The notes: generated from the sequence alone by a model not told the origin. A stretch of 64,000 nucleotides of DNA from Pseudomonas sp. CC6-YY-74 (GCF_002025205.1 NZ_CP019947.1:2146001-2210000), one strand, 5' to 3'. Positions 20,300 to 28,898 are shown, counted from the first letter of the stretch. A program made the numbers and translations.

Positions 20300-20326
20300 A
20301 GTTTTCTGACCTTATGGTCAACAAAT
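20300..20326. promoter_or_regulatory. Operator-like palindrome before the NCS2 permease, matching the xdhA site
   Basis: CTGACCTTATGGTCAA (20306-20321) contains a perfect TGACC-N4-GGTCA inverted repeat. The flanking bases also match: over 27 positions (20300-20326, reverse complement) 25 are identical to 12373-12399 upstream of xdhA. Conservation beyond the palindrome, in a different gene context, points to a shared regulator of purine uptake and catabolism. Confidence 0.65.
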
Positions 20327-20429
20327 GGCCAGTTAGCACACCCAAATACACCACCTACCTCAGAGAGCCGCAGCGTGCGCAATAACGACTCTGGGTGGTA
20401 CACAACAAGAGAGATGAGGAGTACCCACT

Positions 20430-21779
20430 GTGGAAAGCGCTAAACAAGAACAACATGCAACTCACGTCCAAGGGCTGGTCAAACCTGGCCTGCTCGATCG
20501 CTTTTTCAAACTGACCGAACACCGCACCAACATCAAAACCGAACTGATTGCAGGCATCACCACCTTCTTCACCATGGTCTACATCATCTTCGTCAACCCC
20601 AACATCATGGCAATGGCAGGCGTAGATCAGGGCGCAGCCTTTGTCGCCACCTGTGTGGGTGCTGCACTGGGCTGCTTCCTCATGGGCCTGTATGCCAACT
20701 GGCCAGTAGGCCTTGCGCCCGGCATGGGCTTGAACGCGTTTTTCACTTTTACCGTAGTCGGCGACATGGGCTATACATGGGAAATCGCACTGGGGGCGGT
20801 ATTCCTCTCCGGCATCCTGTTCATGATCATGAGCCTGTCACGCATTCGCGAATGGCTGCTCAACAGCATCCCCATGAGCCTGCGCTTTGCCATGGGCGCC
20901 GGTGTCGGCCTGTTCCTCGGCCTGATCGGCCTGAAAACCGCCGGCATTGTGGTCGACAGTCCGGCTACCCTGCTGACTATGGGCAGCTTCGCCAATCCTA
21001 ACGCGCTGCTGGCCGCCATCTGCTTCTTGCTAATCGCCGTGCTCAGCCATCGCAACGTGTTTGGCGCCATCCTGTTCAGCATGCTGGCGGTAACGGGCAT
21101 TGGCATGGCCATGGGCCTGGTCGAGTACAGCGGGGTGGTGTCGATGCCGCCGAGCCTGGCTCCGACCTTCCTGGCGATGGATATCGCCGGCGCCTTCCAG
21201 ATCTCGATGATCAGCGTGATTCTGTCGTTCCTCTTCGTCAACATGTTCGACACCGCAGGCACCCTGATGGGCGTTGCCCATCGTGCCAACCTGGTCGATG
21301 AAGACGGCAAGATCCAGAACCTCTCGCAAGCCCTGAAAGCTGACAGCACCTCCAGCGTGATTGGCTCCCTGGTCGGTTGCCCGCCCGTGACCAGCTACGT
21401 AGAAAGCGCCTCTGGCGTGGCCGCAGGCGGCCGCACCGGTCTGACTGCGGTAACCGTTGGTGTCTTGTTCCTGGCTGCGATGTTCTTTGCCCCACTGGCC
21501 GGCATGATTCCCGCCTATGCCACTGCAGGCGCACTGATCTATGTCGCCATGCTGATGATGAGCGGCCTGGCACATATCGACTGGAAAGATCAGACCGACA
21601 CCATTCCGGCGATCGTTACCGTGGTGATGATGCCGCTGACCTTCTCTATCGCCAACGGCATTGCCCTGGGCTTTCTGACTTACGCCTCGCTGAAGCTGCT
21701 GACTGGCCAACGTGACAAGGTTTCCGTCAGCCTCTATGTGCTGTGCATCATCTTTATCGCCAAGTTCGCCTTCCTGTAA
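20430..21779 (+). CDS. NCS2 family purine permease (AzgA type)
   Basis: The 449-residue inner-membrane protein has about 12-14 hydrophobic segments and the AzgA/NCS2 signature regions: VGLAPGMGLNAFFTFTVV (about residues 95-112), MFDTAGTLMGVAHRAN, and KADSTSSVIGSLVGCPP followed by TSYVESASG. AzgA-like members import adenine, guanine or hypoxanthine by proton symport. Position beside guaD and xdh fits guanine or hypoxanthine supply. The start is GTG at 20430 with AGGAG ten bases upstream. A hairpin terminator follows at 21799. Confidence 0.9.
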   Translation: MESAKQEQHATHVQGLVKPGLLDRFFKLTEHRTNIKTELIAGITTFFTMVYIIFVNPNIMAMAGVDQGAAFVATCVGAALGCFLMGLYANWPVGLAPGMGLNAFFTFTVVGDMGYTWEIALGAVFLSGILFMIMSLSRIREWLLNSIPMSLRFAMGAGVGLFLGLIGLKTAGIVVDSPATLLTMGSFANPNALLAAICFLLIAVLSHRNVFGAILFSMLAVTGIGMAMGLVEYSGVVSMPPSLAPTFLAMDIAGAFQISMISVILSFLFVNMFDTAGTLMGVAHRANLVDEDGKIQNLSQALKADSTSSVIGSLVGCPPVTSYVESASGVAAGGRTGLTAVTVGVLFLAAMFFAPLAGMIPAYATAGALIYVAMLMMSGLAHIDWKDQTDTIPAIVTVVMMPLTFSIANGIALGFLTYASLKLLTGQRDKVSVSLYVLCIIFIAKFAFL

Positions 21780-21798
21780 GGTTGGCCCAAGCAGTACC

Positions 21799-21828
21799 AA
21801 GCCTCAGCGTTTCGACGCTGGGGCTTTT
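21799..21828 (+). terminator. Rho-independent terminator after the NCS2 permease
   Basis: AAGCCTCAGCG and CGCTGGGGCTTTT pair around a short loop, 20 bases after the permease stop, and end in a T run. Confidence 0.8.
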
Positions 21829-21849
21829 CCATATAAGGGAGAGCATTCA

Positions 21850-22476
21850 ATGAGTCTGGAAACCTGGCTGTTGTTCAGCAGCGCCGCGCTGATCGTGATT
21901 CTGATCCCCGGGCCGCTGTCGTTGCTGATGGTCAGCAACAGCCTGAATTATGGTCTGCGCCGCTCGCTGCCAGCGTTTCTCGGCGGGGTATCGGCCTCGA
22001 TCTGCCTGCTCAGCGCCTCGGCGCTTGGTCTTGGCGCCTTGCTATTGGCCTCAGAGCAGTTGTTCAGCGCCCTGAAGATCGTCGGCGCGCTCTACCTGTT
22101 CTACCTCGCCTGGCAGAGCTGGCAGGCCTCGCGCCAAGCAGCCCAGCCGGTAAGCGCCGAGGAGCAAGCGATCAACCCGAGCTTTCAGAGCATGTTCTGG
22201 AAGGCCTTCGGCCTAGGCGCGAGCAACCCCAAGGACATTCTGTTCTTCGCCGCCTTCCTGCCGCAGTTCATGAGCGCCGAACGGCCGATGCTGAGCCAGT
22301 TGCTGGTGCTGATTGCCTCCTGGGCAGTACTCGACCTGAGCTGCAAGCTGTTCTATGGCCTCAGCGCCCGTGGCGCGGCGCGCTACCTGCGTTCGGGCAA
22401 AGGTCAGGTGTGGTTCAACCGGGTTAGCGCAGCCCTGTTTGGCGGTGCTGGCGCGGCTTCGTTGCTGAGCCGCTGA
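21850..22476 (+). CDS. LysE/RhtB family amino-acid exporter
   Basis: This 208-residue inner-membrane protein has about six hydrophobic segments and the family's N-terminal IPGPLSLLMVSNSLNYG (about residues 18-34). It also has NPKDILFFAAFLPQF near 125-140, typical of LysE/RhtB exporters of amino acids or homoserine lactone-type compounds. The ATG at 21850 is chosen because AGGGAGAG lies eight bases upstream and the hydrophobic N-terminus starts there. A longer frame runs back into the permease gene and is not credible. Substrate unknown. Confidence 0.85.
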   Translation: MSLETWLLFSSAALIVILIPGPLSLLMVSNSLNYGLRRSLPAFLGGVSASICLLSASALGLGALLLASEQLFSALKIVGALYLFYLAWQSWQASRQAAQPVSAEEQAINPSFQSMFWKAFGLGASNPKDILFFAAFLPQFMSAERPMLSQLLVLIASWAVLDLSCKLFYGLSARGAARYLRSGKGQVWFNRVSAALFGGAGAASLLSR

Positions 22477-22587
22477 TTGCCAAGCGTGTAGCGGCGCACT
22501 TGGCCGCGGCGCGGCACACCGTCGACACTCCCGCGCAACCCCAGCAAAGCTGCAGGTGTCAGCCGCGCTACCGCCGAGGCAGCGCCA

Positions 22588-23502
22588 TCAGCCGGCAAGA
22601 CGCTCGAGAAACAACGCCTGATGCTCACGGCATTGCTGAGCCGCCAGCAGGAACACACCATGGCCACCGCGCTCGAACTCCAGCCAGGTGAAGTCCACTT
22701 CCGGGTACAGGGCGCTGACATGCACCTGGCTGTTGCCAACTTCGACGATCAGCAAGCCCTTGTCATGCAGATGATCGGCCGCTTCGGCCAGCATGCGCCG
22801 TACCAGATTCAGACCATCCTCGCCGCACGCCAGGCCCAAAGCCGGCTCATGCTGGTATTCGACCGGCATGTCGGCGAAATCTTCGGCATCGACATAGGGC
22901 GGGTTGGACACGATCAAATCGAAGCGCTGCCCCGGCAATCCGTCAAAGCCATCGCCCTGCACGGTGTAGACGCGCTCATCCAGCTGGTGGCGCTCGATAT
23001 TCTGGTTGGCCACCTCCAGCGCCTCATACGACAGGTCAGCCAATACCACCTCGGCCTCGGGAAATTCGTAGGCGCAGGCAATACCGATGCAGCCGGAGCC
23101 ACTGCACAGGTCGAGAATCCGTGCAGGTTCCTGGGTCAGCCAGGGCTGGAAATGTTGCTCGATCAGCTCGGCAATCGGTGAGCGGGGAATCAGCACACGC
23201 TCATCGACGATGAATGGCAGGCCACAGAACCAGGCCTCGCCCAACAGGTAGGCGGTCGGTACGCGCTCCTCGATGCGACGTTTGAGCAAGGCTTGCAGAT
23301 GCGCATGCTCGTCATCCTCCAGGCGGCAGTCGAGGTAGCTGTCGGCGATCTCCCAAGGCAGATGCACTGCACCCAGCACCAACTGGCGGGCCTCGTCCCA
23401 AGCATTGTCGCTGCCATGACCGAAGAACAGCTCTTCGCGATTGAAACAACTGACAGCCCAGCGGATGTAATCACGCAGGGTACGTAAACGAGTAGCAGTC
23501 AC
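22588..23502 (-). CDS. prmB: 50S ribosomal protein L3 N5-glutamine methyltransferase PrmB
   Basis: The 304-residue SAM-dependent enzyme methylates a glutamine of ribosomal protein L3. It has the N-terminal PrmB helical domain, the SAM loop [16 protein letters not shown] (about residues 125-140) and the catalytic NPPYVD (about 195). It also shows the [10 protein letters not shown] motif used to separate PrmB from PrmC. The start is GTG at 23502, with AGGAG eight bases upstream; a TTG six codons earlier in the same frame has no support. It is divergent from the NhaD-like gene. Confidence 0.9.
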   Translation of the reverse strand: MTATRLRTLRDYIRWAVSCFNREELFFGHGSDNAWDEARQLVLGAVHLPWEIADSYLDCRLEDDEHAHLQALLKRRIEERVPTAYLLGEAWFCGLPFIVDERVLIPRSPIAELIEQHFQPWLTQEPARILDLCSGSGCIGIACAYEFPEAEVVLADLSYEALEVANQNIERHQLDERVYTVQGDGFDGLPGQRFDLIVSNPPYVDAEDFADMPVEYQHEPALGLACGEDGLNLVRRMLAEAADHLHDKGLLIVEVGNSQVHVSALYPEVDFTWLEFERGGHGVFLLAAQQCREHQALFLERLAG

Positions 23503-23675
23503 AAGCGTCTCTCCTGGCAAAAGTCGGGCAGTTTAGCCGAACCACTCGCCCTGCACGCAGGGACGAAAATAAATCAGCGAAGTCGAGCCCTGGCCACTGC
23601 CCGCGCGCCAGGGGCTCCGATATAATTTGTAACGATTTCTCAACCCTTCCCTCTTCCTTCCGAGTTCCACCCCAA

Positions 23676-24965
23676 ATGGTCATAGAACCCTTCTCGCTCA
23701 CGGGCTTGCTCGTGCTGGCGATATTCCTGTTTGGCATGACGCTTATCGTTTTTGAAGCTCAATTGGAGATGGATAAATTCAAGCCTGCCATGTTCATGAT
23801 GTCCGGCTTGATCGTAATCGGTGCCCACTACGCCATCAATGACCCCAACGGCTTCCAGTACTTCCTCCACGCGCAAAGCGAGGCCAAGGAAGAACTGTTC
23901 GGCCTGATCGCCTTCATGGCGTTCATGTGGATGATTGTGGAATTACTCAATGAGCGAAACGTGTTCACCGCCCTAAACGGCTACCTGATGCGCAAAGGCC
24001 TGGGAGCCAAAGGCATGTTCTGGGCCACCGGCGCACTGTCGGCGCTGCTTTCGCCGTTTCTCAACAACATCACCACTGCGATGATCTTTGGCAAGACGGT
24101 GAAAAGCATCTCCACCAACCAGCGTTACACCCATGTGGCGCTGTGCAATATCGTCGTGGCGTCCAATAGCGGCGTGTGGTTTCTCGGCACCTCAACCAGC
24201 CTGATGGTGGTGTTGGCGGGCAAGATCAGTATCGCCGGGCTGTTGCTGTTGATTCCCTCGGCCCTGATCGGTTGGCTGCTGTTCGCCGCCACCTTGCATT
24301 TCTTCTATTTGCGCAAGCTGGATGGCCAGGCCCTGATCCACCTGGCCGACCCGTCGGAAACCGGCCTCAAGCCCGGAGGCGCGGGGCTGGCCATCGTTGG
24401 TTTCTTCGCCGTGGTCGGCGCGGTGCTGTGCAACATCCTGTTCAAGGTCAGCATCGAATTCGCCATCGGTATCGGCCTGGGCCTGGTCGCGCTCTACGCT
24501 TGGCTACTGATGCGCCGCGGCATCGAACTGCCCTGGCAGGATCAACTGCAGAAGGTCGAATGGAACGCCCTGCTGTTCTTTATCGGCATCATCACCTCGG
24601 TTGCCTGCCTCAACCACGTCGGCTGGCTGACCTATATCTCGCAACTGTTCGAGGTAATGAGCCCAACCGGGGTCAACGTGATTCTCGGCATCGCCTCGGG
24701 GGTCATGGATAACGTGCCGGTCGAAGCCGCAGCGCTGATGTCCAACCCACAACTGGGGCTCGATCAGTGGGCACTGAACGCCTTGATGGTCGGGATTGGC
24801 GGCTCGTTGACCGTGGTCGGCTCGGCTGCAGGGGTCATGGCCATGTCGCTGGACAAGAGCTACAGCTTTGGCGTGCACCTGAAGTTCCTGCCGGCCATTC
24901 TGGTCAACTTCTTCGCTTCACTGGGCGTCTGGTACCTGCAGTTCCAGGTATTCGGCCTCTATTGA
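23676..24965 (+). CDS. nhaD: NhaD-type Na+/H+ antiporter (ion transporter superfamily)
   Basis: This 429-residue inner-membrane protein has about 11-12 hydrophobic segments. The two re-entrant motifs of the ArsB/NhaD superfamily are visible: SPFLNNITTAMIFGK (about residues 128-142) and GVMDNVPVEAAALM (about 345-358). The latter matches the DNVP signature of NhaD. Expected function is sodium or lithium export in exchange for protons. The ATG at 23676 has no strong Shine-Dalgarno sequence. Another member of the superfamily, such as a citrate- or arsenite-type carrier, cannot be excluded from sequence alone. Confidence 0.75.
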   Translation: MVIEPFSLTGLLVLAIFLFGMTLIVFEAQLEMDKFKPAMFMMSGLIVIGAHYAINDPNGFQYFLHAQSEAKEELFGLIAFMAFMWMIVELLNERNVFTALNGYLMRKGLGAKGMFWATGALSALLSPFLNNITTAMIFGKTVKSISTNQRYTHVALCNIVVASNSGVWFLGTSTSLMVVLAGKISIAGLLLLIPSALIGWLLFAATLHFFYLRKLDGQALIHLADPSETGLKPGGAGLAIVGFFAVVGAVLCNILFKVSIEFAIGIGLGLVALYAWLLMRRGIELPWQDQLQKVEWNALLFFIGIITSVACLNHVGWLTYISQLFEVMSPTGVNVILGIASGVMDNVPVEAAALMSNPQLGLDQWALNALMVGIGGSLTVVGSAAGVMAMSLDKSYSFGVHLKFLPAILVNFFASLGVWYLQFQVFGLY

Positions 24966-24972
24966 CCGAACC

Positions 24973-24995
24973 GCGCCCGGCGACCTGCCGGGCGC
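24973..24995. terminator. Strong hairpin without U-tract after the NhaD gene
   Basis: GCGCCCGGC and GCCGGGCGC pair perfectly around a five-base loop, eight bases after the stop. Only TCACT follows, so intrinsic termination is uncertain; it may stabilise the 3' end. Confidence 0.4.
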
Positions 24996-24998
24996 TCA

Positions 24999-25122
24999 CT
25001 CGGAGGTTGTGAAAATCTCGAGCGCCGTAGCGAGAACGTCTCCTGGTGTTCGCGTAACGCAACACCAGCAACGGACGCCAGAGGGCGCTCGCAGTAGGCG
25101 ATAATTTTTCACAAACGCTCAG
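24999..25122. mobile_element. MITE-like element, copy A (124 bp, terminal inverted repeats)
   Basis: The left end CTCGGAGGTTGTGAAAAT matches the reverse complement of the right end (CTGAGCGTTTGTGAAAAA) at 13 of 18 positions. The interior shares a segment TCGAGCGCCGTAGCGAGA (from 25018) and a right part GTCGCAGTAGGCGA-like with copy B at 26473-26604. The internal part can fold (GGTGTT.CGCG / CGC.AACACC). No transposase is encoded. The right end supplies the stop codon of the adjacent small protein gene. Confidence 0.55.
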
Positions 25123-25252
25123 TTTTCTTGCGCCGTGGCGCGCGCAAGGATGGCTCATGCGGCTCGCGCCTGAGTTCACGAAATACCGCGATGGAAACCG
25201 CCAAGGCGAACAACAACCAGAAATGTGCGGAAAACAGTGACCACAAAGCCAT
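25109..25252 (-). CDS. Small single-span membrane protein (47 aa)
   Basis: The product starts MALWSLFSAHFWLLFALAVS, continues as a single membrane helix (about residues 5-24) and ends in a highly basic tail (RAPRRKKTERL). AAAGGAG lies seven bases before the ATG at 25252, an excellent ribosome binding site. The last codons and TGA stop lie within the right terminal repeat of MITE-like copy A, so the natural C-terminus may have been altered by insertion. I do not recognise a family. It is divergent from the cysteine-hydrolase-fold gene. Confidence 0.6.
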   Translation of the reverse strand: MALWSLFSAHFWLLFALAVSIAVFRELRREPHEPSLRAPRRKKTERL

Positions 25253-25409
25253 AAGCAACTCCTTTTGCGTACGACTCCAGACCCTCTGGATTGGTTCGAT
25301 GCTGTTCGTCCCCGCGTGAGCGCGCAAGGCTGCGCACCGAAGAGGTTCACAGCAGCCTCGCACAGGCGGACAATGGAGACTGTCGTCCGCGCCAGCGAGG
25401 AGTTAGGTC

Positions 25410-26006
25410 ATGTCTCATCCGCAAACACTGTTTCAGCTCACAGGGCGCAGCCATGCCCCCGCCACCCTGGGCAATGCGACCCTGCTGATCATCGACGCCC
25501 AAGAGGAGTACCGCAGCGGCGTGCTGCAACTGCCAGGGCTCGATCCGGCACTCGCGGAGATCGCCAAACTGCTGACCGCCGCGCGTAACAGCGGCGCCTC
25601 TATCGTCCACGTCAAGCACCTGGGGATTCCCGACGGCCTGCTCGACCCCCGCGGCCCCCGCGGCCACCACCTGCCTGAGGCGGCACCGCTGCCTGGTGAG
25701 ATCGTGGTGGAGAAACGCATGCCCAACGCCTTCTCCGGGACCGAGTTACATGACCAGTTGCAAGCGCTTGGCCACCTCGACCTGATCGTCTGCGGCTTCA
25801 TGACCCACTCGAGTATCAGCACCACGGTGCGCGCAGCCAAGGACTATGGCTACCGCTGCACGGTGGTCGATGCCGCCTGCGCCACCCGCGACCTGCCGAC
25901 ACTGGACGGCAAGGTCATCAGCGCCGCCGACATGCACCGCGCAGAGATCATTGCCCTGGCTGACAACTTCGCGGCGGTGGTAGCGCAAGCCAGTTCCCTG
26001 ATCTGA
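25410..26006 (+). CDS. Isochorismatase-fold (cysteine hydrolase family) protein lacking the catalytic Cys
   Basis: The 198-residue cytoplasmic protein has the isochorismatase-like fold: LLIIDAQEEYR with the catalytic Asp at 29, VVEKRMPNAFSGT with the catalytic Lys at 102, and LIVCGFMTHSSISTTVRAA. In family members acting as amidohydrolases this last motif reads GxxTHxCVxxT; here the Cys position is Ser135. Isochorismatases proper also lack Cys, so hydrolase activity without a thiol is possible, as is a changed function. GAGGAG lies nine bases before the ATG. Substrate unknown. Confidence 0.8.
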   Translation: MSHPQTLFQLTGRSHAPATLGNATLLIIDAQEEYRSGVLQLPGLDPALAEIAKLLTAARNSGASIVHVKHLGIPDGLLDPRGPRGHHLPEAAPLPGEIVVEKRMPNAFSGTELHDQLQALGHLDLIVCGFMTHSSISTTVRAAKDYGYRCTVVDAACATRDLPTLDGKVISAADMHRAEIIALADNFAAVVAQASSLI

Positions 26007-26121
26007 AGCGAACGACGAGCAAACCCAGACCAGCTCACATCCTGCGGCCATGCCTGGCATGCCGCCGGAACCACCACTCCACCTGCCGGTCATACCGCCG
26101 ATACCCACTAAGGAAATCGGA

Positions 26122-26442
26122 ATGAAGTTATCCGATGGTTTCGATGCTCGCCGCCTGCGCCCACGCGGGCCAAGCAGCTGGCGCATGCGCTTCGCCGCCA
26201 TACTGGCAGCATTGCTTGCCGCCTTTGGCGTGCTGTTGGCGATGGCCGGCGCAGCCAGCCTGCTCGGCCGGGCGCCGACACTTGGCGCACTGAACGATTC
26301 GACCGGTGCGGCGGCCGTCCTGCTGGTGCTCGGCCTGTTCTTGCTGTGGACCGGCATCGCGATGTGGCGCCTGTGCCGACGCCGCCTGCGCCGTCCCAGC
26401 GATTTGAGCATGGCCCCGCATCTGCTGAAGAAACGCGACTGA
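26122..26442 (+). CDS. Small two-span membrane protein, unknown function
   Basis: The 106-residue product has a basic N-terminus, a first hydrophobic helix at about residues 23-46 (FAAILAALLAAFGVLLAMAG), a polar loop, and a second helix at about 63-84. A very basic segment (RLCRRRLRRPSD) and KKRD tail follow, consistent with both termini in the cytoplasm. AAGGAA lies six bases before the ATG at 26122. It follows the isochorismatase-fold gene by 115 bases on the same strand. I do not recognise a family. Confidence 0.6.
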   Translation: MKLSDGFDARRLRPRGPSSWRMRFAAILAALLAAFGVLLAMAGAASLLGRAPTLGALNDSTGAAAVLLVLGLFLLWTGIAMWRLCRRRLRRPSDLSMAPHLLKKRD

Positions 26443-26472
26443 CCCTTGCTTCGATCGAGGCAGCACGAAAGC

Positions 26473-26604
26473 GCTCAGAGCGTGTGAAGATATCGAGCGC
26501 CGTAGCGAGAGCGTCTCCAGGTGTTCGCGGCCAGGCGCAACGCCAGCAGCGGCCGCCTGGGGGGCGGTCGCAGTAGGCGAGAGTTTTTTTCACAAGCTCT
26601 CAGC
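26473..26604. mobile_element. MITE-like element, copy B (132 bp, terminal inverted repeats)
   Basis: The left end GCTCAGAGCGTGTGAAGA matches the reverse complement of the right end (GCTGAGAGCTTGTGAAAA) at 15 of 18 positions. The interior carries TCGAGCGCCGTAGCGAGA (from 26493) and GTCGCAGTAGGCGAGA near 26567, shared with copy A. The middle differs and holds a CCAGGCG / CGCCTGG hairpin. It is non-coding and lies just upstream of the Smr gene, close enough to affect its transcription. Confidence 0.6.
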
Positions 26605-26638
26605 CTTGGTTACACTAGCGGCCTTCGCGGAGGCCCAG

Positions 26639-27211
26639 ATGCAAGACAACACCAGAGAAGACAACGACAGCGCCCTGTTCAAAGCCGAGTTGCGCGGCGT
26701 CAAGCCGATCAAGCACGACCGCGCCGATACCGGCAAAGCCAAGCCTGACCGCAAACAGTTGGCCAGCCTGCGCCAGGCGGCGACCGTGCGCGTGGATACG
26801 GTCAAAGTCGATGGCCTGTCCGACCAGTTCGTCATCGACGTCGGCGCCGAAGACCCGCTGTACTGGGCCGCCAATGGCGTGCAGGAAGGCCAGATGCGCA
26901 AGCTTAAACTCGGCCAGATCAGCTTCGATGGCAGCCTTGATCTGCACGGCATGACCGTGGAAAAAGCCCGCGACACCCTGTGGGAGTTTCTCGCCGAAGC
27001 CACCAAACTGGAGGTGCGCTGCGTGCGCATCACCCACGGCAAGGCCGTGCGCATGGATGGCCGTAAGCCGATGATCAAAAGCCACGTCAACACCTGGCTG
27101 CGCCAGCATCCACAGGTGCTCGGGTTCACCTCCTGTGTGGCCAAGCATGGCGGTACTGGTGCGGTTTATGTGATGCTCAAACGCACCATGATGGATGGCC
27201 GCGACGAGTGA
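26639..27211 (+). CDS. Smr-domain endonuclease-like protein (SmrA/YdaL type)
   Basis: The 190-residue protein has a charged N-terminal extension (about residues 1-95) and a C-terminal Smr domain with the signature DLHG (101-104) and ITHGKA (131-136). The closing segment is [11 protein letters not shown]. Stand-alone Smr proteins related to the MutS2 C-terminus show nicking activity on DNA or RNA in studied cases. The ATG at 26639 is chosen because GGAGG lies five bases upstream; an earlier in-frame start lacks this. It is 77 bases upstream of folE. Confidence 0.88.
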   Translation: MQDNTREDNDSALFKAELRGVKPIKHDRADTGKAKPDRKQLASLRQAATVRVDTVKVDGLSDQFVIDVGAEDPLYWAANGVQEGQMRKLKLGQISFDGSLDLHGMTVEKARDTLWEFLAEATKLEVRCVRITHGKAVRMDGRKPMIKSHVNTWLRQHPQVLGFTSCVAKHGGTGAVYVMLKRTMMDGRDE

Positions 27212-27288
27212 TAGCAGACGTCTCGAACCTGAACCTCACCCCTACCCTGCGCGCTAGCGTATTACCCCCGGATGCCACAGGAAGATCC

Positions 27289-27837
27289 ATGTCCCTGGAA
27301 CAGAATTACACCGCGATTCTTGGTCAATTAGGCGAGGACGTATCCCGCGAAGGCCTGGTCGACACCCCCAAGCGTGCAGCCAAAGCCATGCAGTATCTTT
27401 GCCGCGGTTATCAGCAAACCCTGGAAGAAGTCACCAACAACGCGCTGTTCAGCTCAGACAACAGTGAAATGGTGCTGGTCAAGCACATCGAGCTGTATTC
27501 GCTGTGCGAGCATCACCTGCTGCCGTTCATCGGCAAGGCTCACGTCGCCTACATTCCCAACGGCAAGGTGCTCGGCCTGTCCAAGGTCGCGCGGATCGTC
27601 GACATGTACGCCCGCCGCTTGCAGATCCAGGAGAATCTCAGCCGACAGATCGCCGAAGCCATCCAGCAAGTTACCGGTGCCCTTGGCGTCGCCGTGGTGA
27701 TCGAGGCCCAACACATGTGCATGATGATGCGCGGGGTGGAGAAGCAGAACTCTTCGATGATCACCTCGGTGATGCTCGGTGAATTCCGTGACAACGCCGC
27801 CACCCGCAGCGAATTTCTCAGCCTGATCAGTAACTGA
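27289..27837 (+). CDS. folE: GTP cyclohydrolase I FolE
   Basis: The 182-residue enzyme converts GTP to 7,8-dihydroneopterin triphosphate, the first step to folate and pterins. The zinc ligands are in [10 protein letters not shown] (C73 and H76) and at C144 in QHMCMMMRG. Active-site segments are [20 protein letters not shown] (94-113) and the C-terminal R-G-V-E-K. The length matches type I enzymes. The ATG at 27289 has AGGA seven bases upstream. Pseudomonas genomes often hold more than one folE; which paralogue this is cannot be decided here. Confidence 0.95.
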   Translation: MSLEQNYTAILGQLGEDVSREGLVDTPKRAAKAMQYLCRGYQQTLEEVTNNALFSSDNSEMVLVKHIELYSLCEHHLLPFIGKAHVAYIPNGKVLGLSKVARIVDMYARRLQIQENLSRQIAEAIQQVTGALGVAVVIEAQHMCMMMRGVEKQNSSMITSVMLGEFRDNAATRSEFLSLISN

Positions 27838-27903
27838 TCAGCGCCATGCCATGAGAAAACCTGACTGGCGGCACTCATCAGTCAGACGCAGGCAAGCTGC
27901 TTT

Positions 27904-27942
27904 GGTAGGAGGGCCGTCCCGGCGCGATGTTTTTTGGGCTGC
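27904..27942. repeat. Dispersed repeat, inverted copy of the 6278/6394 unit
   Basis: The reverse complement reads GCCC...CATCGCGCCGGGACGGCCCTCC, matching the two units near ligA. It lies in the gap between folE and the convergent transglutaminase-like gene, where nothing else is recognisable. Confidence 0.55.
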
Positions 27943-28084
27943 AGGCCAGGCCTGCGAGCCGCTTTCGCCTCAGGACGCCCCCTCCCGCCCTTACCGATTT
28001 ATCAGGCTACCCTCAGGCAAGACAAAGCCTTCGGCCTGATATCGGCAATCGAGTTGCCAGTAGAGCCTGCACCCCGCGCCGGCT

Positions 28085-28741
28085 CTAGCCCTCGGCTTCG
28101 CCCTGAAAATCCCCCATAAGCGGCGGCACATCCTCGGCGAACAAATGTGGATAGACCGCCGCCAAATGGCTGAAGAACAGCTCTTCCGGCACGTCTGCGA
28201 AGCGCCCATGGTCGAGCAGATACTCCATGTAACGCTGACCTTGCTGATTGAACGGATGGAACACGCTGTCACCAAGCCCATCGAACTCCAGCGGCGCCAC
28301 CTTGAATAGCCGACACAGCTCCAGGTTGAACGCCGGGGTAGCCTTGACCCAGCGCCCCTGCAGATACAATTCGGTATAGCCGTGCATGGCAAACACCTCG
28401 CTGCGCAGCAACTCCAGCAACCGCGGGGTGGCCAGGTGGTTGCGCACATCGGCCAGACCGATCCGCGCAGGGATCCCGCAATGCCGCGCACAGGCTGCCA
28501 GCAGCGTGGCCTTCGGCACGCAGTAGCTCTCACCACTGAGTAGTGCATGACTGCCTTTCAGTGTTTGCGGGTCTCGACTGAAGACATAGGGGTTATAACG
28601 AATGCCATCGCGAACCGCGTAATACAGCCTGACTGCCTGCTCAACCGGATCGCGACTGCCGCCGCGCGACGCTTCAGCGAACTCAATCAGCGCCGGGTGG
28701 TCACTATCGATGCAGCGGCCGGGTTGCAGATATTCATGCAT
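28085..28741 (-). CDS. Transglutaminase-like domain protein
   Basis: The 218-residue cytoplasmic protein has a transglutaminase/protease-like core. The nucleophile region is ESYCVPKATLLAACARHCGI with Cys at 74, and the His region is AMHGYTELYLQGRWVKATPA with His at 120. The usual Asp-Pro after the Trp is replaced by Thr-Pro, so the third catalytic residue is uncertain. AGGAGG lies seven bases before the ATG at 28741, which decides the start over an upstream in-frame codon. No signal peptide is seen. The biological role is unknown. Confidence 0.75.
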   Translation of the reverse strand: MHEYLQPGRCIDSDHPALIEFAEASRGGSRDPVEQAVRLYYAVRDGIRYNPYVFSRDPQTLKGSHALLSGESYCVPKATLLAACARHCGIPARIGLADVRNHLATPRLLELLRSEVFAMHGYTELYLQGRWVKATPAFNLELCRLFKVAPLEFDGLGDSVFHPFNQQGQRYMEYLLDHGRFADVPEELFFSHLAAVYPHLFAEDVPPLMGDFQGEAEG

Positions 28742-28898
28742 CGTTGTTCCTCCTGACGGAAAACCCAGTCTAACGACGCCGATCGAGCGCATGTCACGAC
28801 AATCCGGCCAAGCTTGCCGCCCTTGTTGCCATCTTTGTGTAGATGGCGGCTAAACTCATCACTGGTTCTTTCCAACTCGTCGTCACGGAGGATTTTGC

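Noticed and set aside
20327..20429. Purine riboswitch before the NCS2 permease
   Set aside because: No conserved three-way-junction purine aptamer core could be recognised; palindromic protein-binding sites explain regulation better.
21712..22476. Longer LysE protein starting inside the permease gene
   Set aside because: A terminator at 21799-21828 and a good ribosome binding site before ATG 21850 favour the shorter protein.
24999..25122. Structured small RNA gene
   Set aside because: The inverted ends and the second copy at 26473 fit a dispersed element better; no promoter-terminator pair was seen.
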